Assembly (NCBI GenBank): GCA_022792975.1
Contig: JAAWCC010000132.1
Span: 1 to 10,970 of the forward strand
DNA: 10,970 nucleotides
DNA from: Clostridia bacterium
Lineage (GTDB): Bacteria > Bacillota_A > Clostridia > TANB77 > CAG-508
Reading direction: 5' to 3'
Part shown: piece after piece, positions 8,043 through 10,970 of the stretch
Position numbering within the stretch: the first letter of the stretch is position 1
How the letters are laid out: the number at the start of each line of letters is the position of its first letter
The notes under the pieces: model-generated
The model's database searches: none
Seen by the model: the letters and a program-made list of their open reading frames with translations, nothing else
What the model was told of the DNA's origin: nothing
Position numbers and translations under genes: made by a program

Positions 8043-8942
8043 ATGTTATTTAAAGATTATTACAAAATATTAGGATATGAAACAAATAAAGTCTCAATAG
8101 AAGAAATAAAAAACGGTTTTAGAGAACAAGCAAAAAAATACCATCCAGATTTAAACAATGGTACAGAAGAACGATTTAAAGATATAAATGAAGCATATAG
8201 AATATTATCTAATCCCGGAAGTAGAAAAAAATATGATAGAGCTTGGAACTATAATATAGGAAAAGTTAAAAATAAAGAAAAAAACGCAAAGAACATGAAA
8301 AATAGTGATACAATTATAGGAGAAGCTTTTAATATGTTCTTTGGAAGCAAAAAAGAAAAGGCAAAGCCAGAAAAGAAAAGTAAAAATCCGGGTATAAAAG
8401 GAGATAATATTGACACAGGAATAAGTGTAACCATAGAAGAAGCCTTCTTCGGTACAACAAAGAAAATTTCACTAAGAGCAGTAGATGGGTCAATGAAAAG
8501 TTTCACCGTTAAAATTCCAGCAGGTATTAGGCATGGTGAAAAAATTAGATTATTAGGACAAGGTAAACCAGGACAAAATGGTGGAAAAAATGGAGATTTA
8601 TTTATACAAATATCAATAGAAAATAGCAAAAACTTCAAATTAGAAGGCTGTAACCTTTATACATATTTGCAAATTGCACCATGGGAGGCAGCACTCGGAA
8701 CCAGGATAAAAGTAGAAGGAATAGACGGAGGAGAAGTGGTTTACATTCCAAGAGGCATCCAAAGCGGAGAAAGGATAAAAATTCAAGGAAAAGGATATAA
8801 AGATAGCAAAGGTGGAAGAGGAGACCTAGTTGCAGAAATAAGAATAATGGTTCCTAAAATAATTAACGAAGAAGAAGTAAAATTATATGAAAAATTAAAA
8901 GCAATTTCAAAATTTAGCCCAAGACAAGGAAGAAGTGCATAA
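8043..8942 (+). CDS. DnaJ/CbpA-like J-domain co-chaperone
   Basis: This is a 299-residue Hsp40-family protein, expected to stimulate DnaK ATPase and deliver clients in the cytoplasm. The start is ATG 8043 with GGAGG 7 bases upstream. The N-terminal J domain (about 4-66) has DYYKILG, the essential HPD triad at residues 34-36 and FKDINEAYRILSNP. A Lys-rich, poorly conserved linker (about 72-122) replaces the usual Gly/Phe region. Two C-terminal substrate-binding subdomains follow (about 126-285), with VKIPAGIRHGEKIRLLGQG, GKNGDLFIQI and VYIPRGIQSGERIKIQGKG. The CxxCxGxG zinc-finger repeats of true DnaJ are absent, so it is a type II, CbpA-like protein rather than the main DnaJ. It contains seven out-of-frame CGG triplets read without a shift, and a CGA codon (8171) at an expected basic position. 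Confidence 0.9.
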   Translation: MLFKDYYKILGYETNKVSIEEIKNGFREQAKKYHPDLNNGTEERFKDINEAYRILSNPGSRKKYDRAWNYNIGKVKNKEKNAKNMKNSDTIIGEAFNMFFGSKKEKAKPEKKSKNPGIKGDNIDTGISVTIEEAFFGTTKKISLRAVDGSMKSFTVKIPAGIRHGEKIRLLGQGKPGQNGGKNGDLFIQISIENSKNFKLEGCNLYTYLQIAPWEAALGTRIKVEGIDGGEVVYIPRGIQSGERIKIQGKGYKDSKGGRGDLVAEIRIMVPKIINEEEVKLYEKLKAISKFSPRQGRSA

Positions 8943-8956
8943 ATTCATATAAAATC

Positions 8957-8985
8957 GACATAATGTTTGACAAAATAGACAAAAT
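8957..8985 (+). repeat. Short direct repeats over the -35 region
   Basis: GACATAAT (8957-8964), GACAAAAT (8969-8976) and GACAAAAT (8978-8985) lie 12 and 9 bases apart, overlapping the promoter of the next unit. They could be a regulator binding array or simple AT-rich similarity. Confidence 0.3.
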
Positions 8986-8995
8986 GTGGTATGAT
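8967..8995 (+). promoter_or_regulatory. Promoter of the conjugation-like gene unit
   Basis: TTGACA (8967-8972) and TATGAT (8990-8995) are 17 bases apart, with a TG extended -10 (8987-8988). It starts a unit of three same-strand genes from 9057 to the window edge, and marks a new transcription unit after the J-protein gene. Confidence 0.8.
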
Positions 8996-9056
8996 TAAAA
9001 AGAATGAATATACAAAAGATAAACTATGATACTTAGAGAAAGGAATGGTATTTAAA

Positions 9057-9572
9057 ATGGACATAGCACAAGGTAAACATTTTAGTATCACAGATCCAAA
9101 AGGAATAAATACAGTAATATATCAAGTAAATAAAACTGAGAAAGAATTTTTGAGAGAATACCCTAAATATACAGTTGAAAGACTAGACTATACAGCTGAA
9201 TTAAGAGGAGAGCAAACAAGAAAAACATATTTCGTGGACGAACCCTCAGTTGATGGAAACCAACTCGTAATTCTTTCTTTTGGACAAGAAAAGGTCGTAA
9301 TTAACATGGGCATATTAATTGGAGATGAAGTAAGAATAACAAAAAAACCAGCACCATTTAAGTTTGATACTTTATATTCAGAAGAAGAAAGCGAGTATAA
9401 AGAATTTAATTACACGCCAAATTTAAAAAGGTCAATATCAATAATAGACCCAGAAACAGCAGAAGAGATTAAGCCAGTGTTATACTTTGATGAAAAAACA
9501 AATGAAGTAAAGGGCAAATGTAAGCTCAAACCATATAAATCTTATTTCGCATTCGAAATAAGAGAAGACTAG
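9057..9572 (+). CDS. Uncharacterised soluble protein, first gene of the conjugation-like unit
   Basis: I do not recognise this protein. It has 171 residues from ATG 9057, which I prefer because AGGA (9041-9044) lies 12 bases upstream. An in-frame ATG at 9045 directly abuts that AGGA and would add four residues. It has no signal peptide or membrane segment and is mixed charged, with strand-like stretches (TYFVDEPSVDGNQLVILSF, VVINMGILIGDEVRITKK). This suggests a small beta-rich cytoplasmic protein. Codon use resembles its neighbours and there is no in-frame CGG. It follows a strong promoter, and its stop overlaps the Shine-Dalgarno of the next gene, so the two are probably translated together. 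Position upstream of virD4 suggests an accessory conjugation protein, which is inference from context only. Confidence 0.75.
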   Translation: MDIAQGKHFSITDPKGINTVIYQVNKTEKEFLREYPKYTVERLDYTAELRGEQTRKTYFVDEPSVDGNQLVILSFGQEKVVINMGILIGDEVRITKKPAPFKFDTLYSEEESEYKEFNYTPNLKRSISIIDPETAEEIKPVLYFDEKTNEVKGKCKLKPYKSYFAFEIRED

Positions 9573-9585
9573 GAGGAAGTTAAAA

Positions 9586-10014
9586 ATGACAAAGAGAAAA
9601 GAAATTGGAAATAAGCCAGCAGGCAAAAGTGATGTATTAGATCTTACATACACACAATTTGCAGCAGATGAAAAGAAAAGAGAAATAAGAATAGGTGAAG
9701 GCTTTGGCTTTGAAAATGATGCATTACTAAAAAGTTTTGGCTTCGAATTAGATAATAAAGGCACACTGACAATGAAAGCAGTAGATAATGATAAAATACA
9801 TATAGAAGAAAAAAACAACACAATAGAAAGAATAGTAGGTGGAAAAGTAGCATCAAGTGCAAAGGCAAGTAAAGATAAGATTGATAGAATGATTGCAAGA
9901 GAGAATGCGAAGATAAATGTTGTTATCGATACAGAAACAATTGAAAAAGCAGTACAAAATGCAAGAAGAAATGCAAGAGCAAGTAAAGGTAGTGGCAGAG
10001 AAATAGGAGAATAA
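9586..10014 (+). CDS. Uncharacterised charged protein upstream of virD4
   Basis: I do not recognise this protein. It has 142 residues from ATG 9586, with a perfect AGGAGG (9571-9576) that overlaps the stop codon of the gene before. It is hydrophilic, with no membrane segment or signal. The central part is acidic (GEGFGFENDALLKSFGFELD, about residues 38-57). The C-terminal third is Arg/Lys/Ala-rich and probably helical (KASKDKIDRMIARENAKI and NARRNARASKGSGRE), which could suit nucleic-acid or partner binding. It ends 12 bases before virD4. A role as an accessory relaxosome or coupling factor would fit the context, but nothing in the sequence proves it. Confidence 0.75.
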   Translation: MTKRKEIGNKPAGKSDVLDLTYTQFAADEKKREIRIGEGFGFENDALLKSFGFELDNKGTLTMKAVDNDKIHIEEKNNTIERIVGGKVASSAKASKDKIDRMIARENAKINVVIDTETIEKAVQNARRNARASKGSGREIGE

Positions 10015-10026
10015 ACAAAAGAGTAG

Positions 10027-10970
10027 GTGAAGGAATTGCACTATAAAATAGAAGGAACAATTAGAAGGAATAAAAATAGATTTATAATATTTGGAATACT
10101 ATGGTTATTTATGACCATAGTTATTGTTATGCCAATATCATATGGAATACATATAGGAAATGAAAGTCGGCACATTTCAATTTGGAAAATTCATAGAAGC
10201 ATTTACAGGTGCATATTCACAATTCGGAGCAGTAATTGGAGGAGTAGCCACATACTTTTCAGAATTTATCAGCTTACTTTGGAAATTCACATTAGTCTAT
10301 CGGACTATTTATGTTTATAGGATTTGTAAAAACAGCACCCAAAAATCAATATACAGACATCGAACAAGGATCAAGCGACTGGGCAACTAGAGGAGAACAA
10401 TATAAGGTGCTAAGTAATAAAAAAGGAATAATACTTGCAGAAAACAATTATCTTCCAACAGATAAAAGAGGAAACACAAACATTTTAGTAGTAGGACGGT
10501 TCAGGCTCTGGTAAATCTGCATCTTTCTCAATTCCAAATGCATACCAAATGCTAGGCTCATATGTATTTACAGATCCAAAAGGAGAATTATATGATAAAA
10601 CAGCAGGCTTCTTAAAGAAAAACGGATATGAAATAAAAGTATTAAATTTAGTAAGACCCCAAAATAGTGATGGATACAATCCTCTAATGCATGTATCATC
10701 AGAGTTAGATGTAGACGTAATTGCAAATACAATAGTAAAGGGACAAAAATCAGAAAGTGGCTCAGACCCATATTGGGATGACATGGCAGAATTATTACTA
10801 AAATCCTTAATATATTATTTAATAGCGACAAGACCACAAGAAGAGCAGAACTTAGCAAGCTGTGCAGAATTAGTAAGAGCAGCAAACAACAAAGGCGGAA
10901 ACAACTTACTAACAGAACTAATGGAGCAATTACCATATGACCATCCAGCAAGAATGTATTATAAATCAAT
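10027..10970 (+). CDS. VirD4/TraG-type conjugation coupling ATPase, 5' part, three +1 recoding sites
   Basis: This is the start of a type IV coupling protein, the inner-membrane ATPase that links the relaxosome to the conjugation channel; the 3' end is cut by the window. With +1 shifts at 10168, 10301 and 10497, 313 residues are visible. Two membrane segments lie at about 19-40 and 63-100, as usual for VirD4. Then come GSSDWATRGEQ, NILVV-GGSGSGKS (Walker A, G156-S163), TDPKGELY (181-188), YEIKVLNLV, YNPL and DPYWDDMAELLLKSLIYYL, all typical of Firmicutes TraG/VirD4. I give GTG 10027 as start; a TTG at 10036 with AGGTG six bases upstream is an equal alternative. Downstream parts, including Walker B, lie outside. 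It indicates an integrative conjugative element or plasmid-derived region. Confidence 0.9.
10168..10171 (+). other. In-frame CGG(C) +1 shift site 1 in virD4
   Basis: The codon before is AGT. Skipping C gives GGC, Gly48, in NES-GTFQFGKF between the membrane segments. It is the only site followed by C. Unshifted reading ends at 10318-10320. Confidence 0.8.
10301..10304 (+). other. In-frame CGG(A) +1 shift site 2 in virD4
   Basis: The codon before is TAT. Skipping C gives Gly92 and continues the second membrane segment (LVY-GLFMFIGFV) into the cytoplasmic domain. Unshifted reading ends at TAG or TAA-type stop 10388-10390. Confidence 0.8.
10497..10500 (+). other. In-frame CGG(T) +1 shift site 3 in virD4, inside Walker A
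   Basis: The codon before is GGA. Skipping C gives GGT, Gly157, the second Gly of VVGGSGSGKS. The ATP-binding loop exists only if the shift occurs. Unshifted reading ends at TAA 10512-10514. Confidence 0.88.

Noticed and set aside
988..10500. Treating rpoC, murF, ddl, virD4 and the GH25 gene as decaying pseudogenes
   Set aside because: All breaks are single +1 events at the same codon, with no other lesions, stops or deletions. Three of the genes are essential housekeeping genes. Random decay would not hit only CGG.
988..10500. Reassignment of CGG to another amino acid (as a normal triplet)
   Set aside because: A sense reassignment keeps the frame. Here the downstream frame moves by +1 at every site, and the residue recovered is the Gly of the overlapping GGN triplet.

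Overview
This AT-rich window is probably from a low-GC member of the Bacillota, most likely an uncultured Clostridia-type bacterium. The signs are strong Shine-Dalgarno sites, purine-rich coding strands with AGA/AAA/ATA-heavy codons, a Gram-positive-style RpoC without the large enterobacterial trigger-loop insertion, a GH25 lysozyme with Cys-rich wall repeats, and a Firmicutes-type VirD4 protein. Taxonomy is inferred only from these features.

Layout from left to right. (1) The 3' part of rpoC (1-2386) ends at a bidirectional hairpin terminator. (2) A convergent minus-strand MFS-like permease (2494-3675) shares a divergent intergenic region, with a readable promoter for each direction, with (3) a secreted GH25 muramidase (3855-5355) that ends at a strong terminator. 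(4) A cell-wall precursor pair follows: murF (5519-6910), then ddl (6923-7981) 12 bases later. Ddl makes D-Ala-D-Ala and MurF attaches it to the UDP-MurNAc-tripeptide. (5) A DnaJ/CbpA-like co-chaperone (8043-8942) has its own likely promoter inside the end of ddl. (6) A new transcription unit with a consensus promoter (8967-8995) carries two unrecognised genes and the start of a VirD4/TraG coupling protein, which runs off the right edge. This looks like the edge of a conjugative element.

The main observation concerns translation. Five genes (rpoC, the GH25 gene, murF, ddl and virD4) appear broken by +1 frameshifts, 14 in total. Every break lies exactly at an in-frame CGG codon. At each one, skipping the C and reading the next three bases (GGN, Gly) restores the family sequence, often at an invariant glycine: RpoC SGARG, Ddl GEDG, the VirD4 Walker A. 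I found no in-frame CGG read as Arg in any gene here. The 24 CGG triplets that lie out of frame inside the same genes and in the J-protein gene are read through with no shift. CGT, CGA and AGA still read as Arg. The codons before the sites share no slippery pattern, so CGG itself is the only common element. Either this organism reads in-frame CGGN as a four-base glycine codon (or hops +1 at an unassigned CGG), or the assembly has a systematic artefact that inserts C before GG. The codon-phase pattern favours the first reading, but the window alone cannot exclude the second. Coordinates below treat these genes as intact and recoded.
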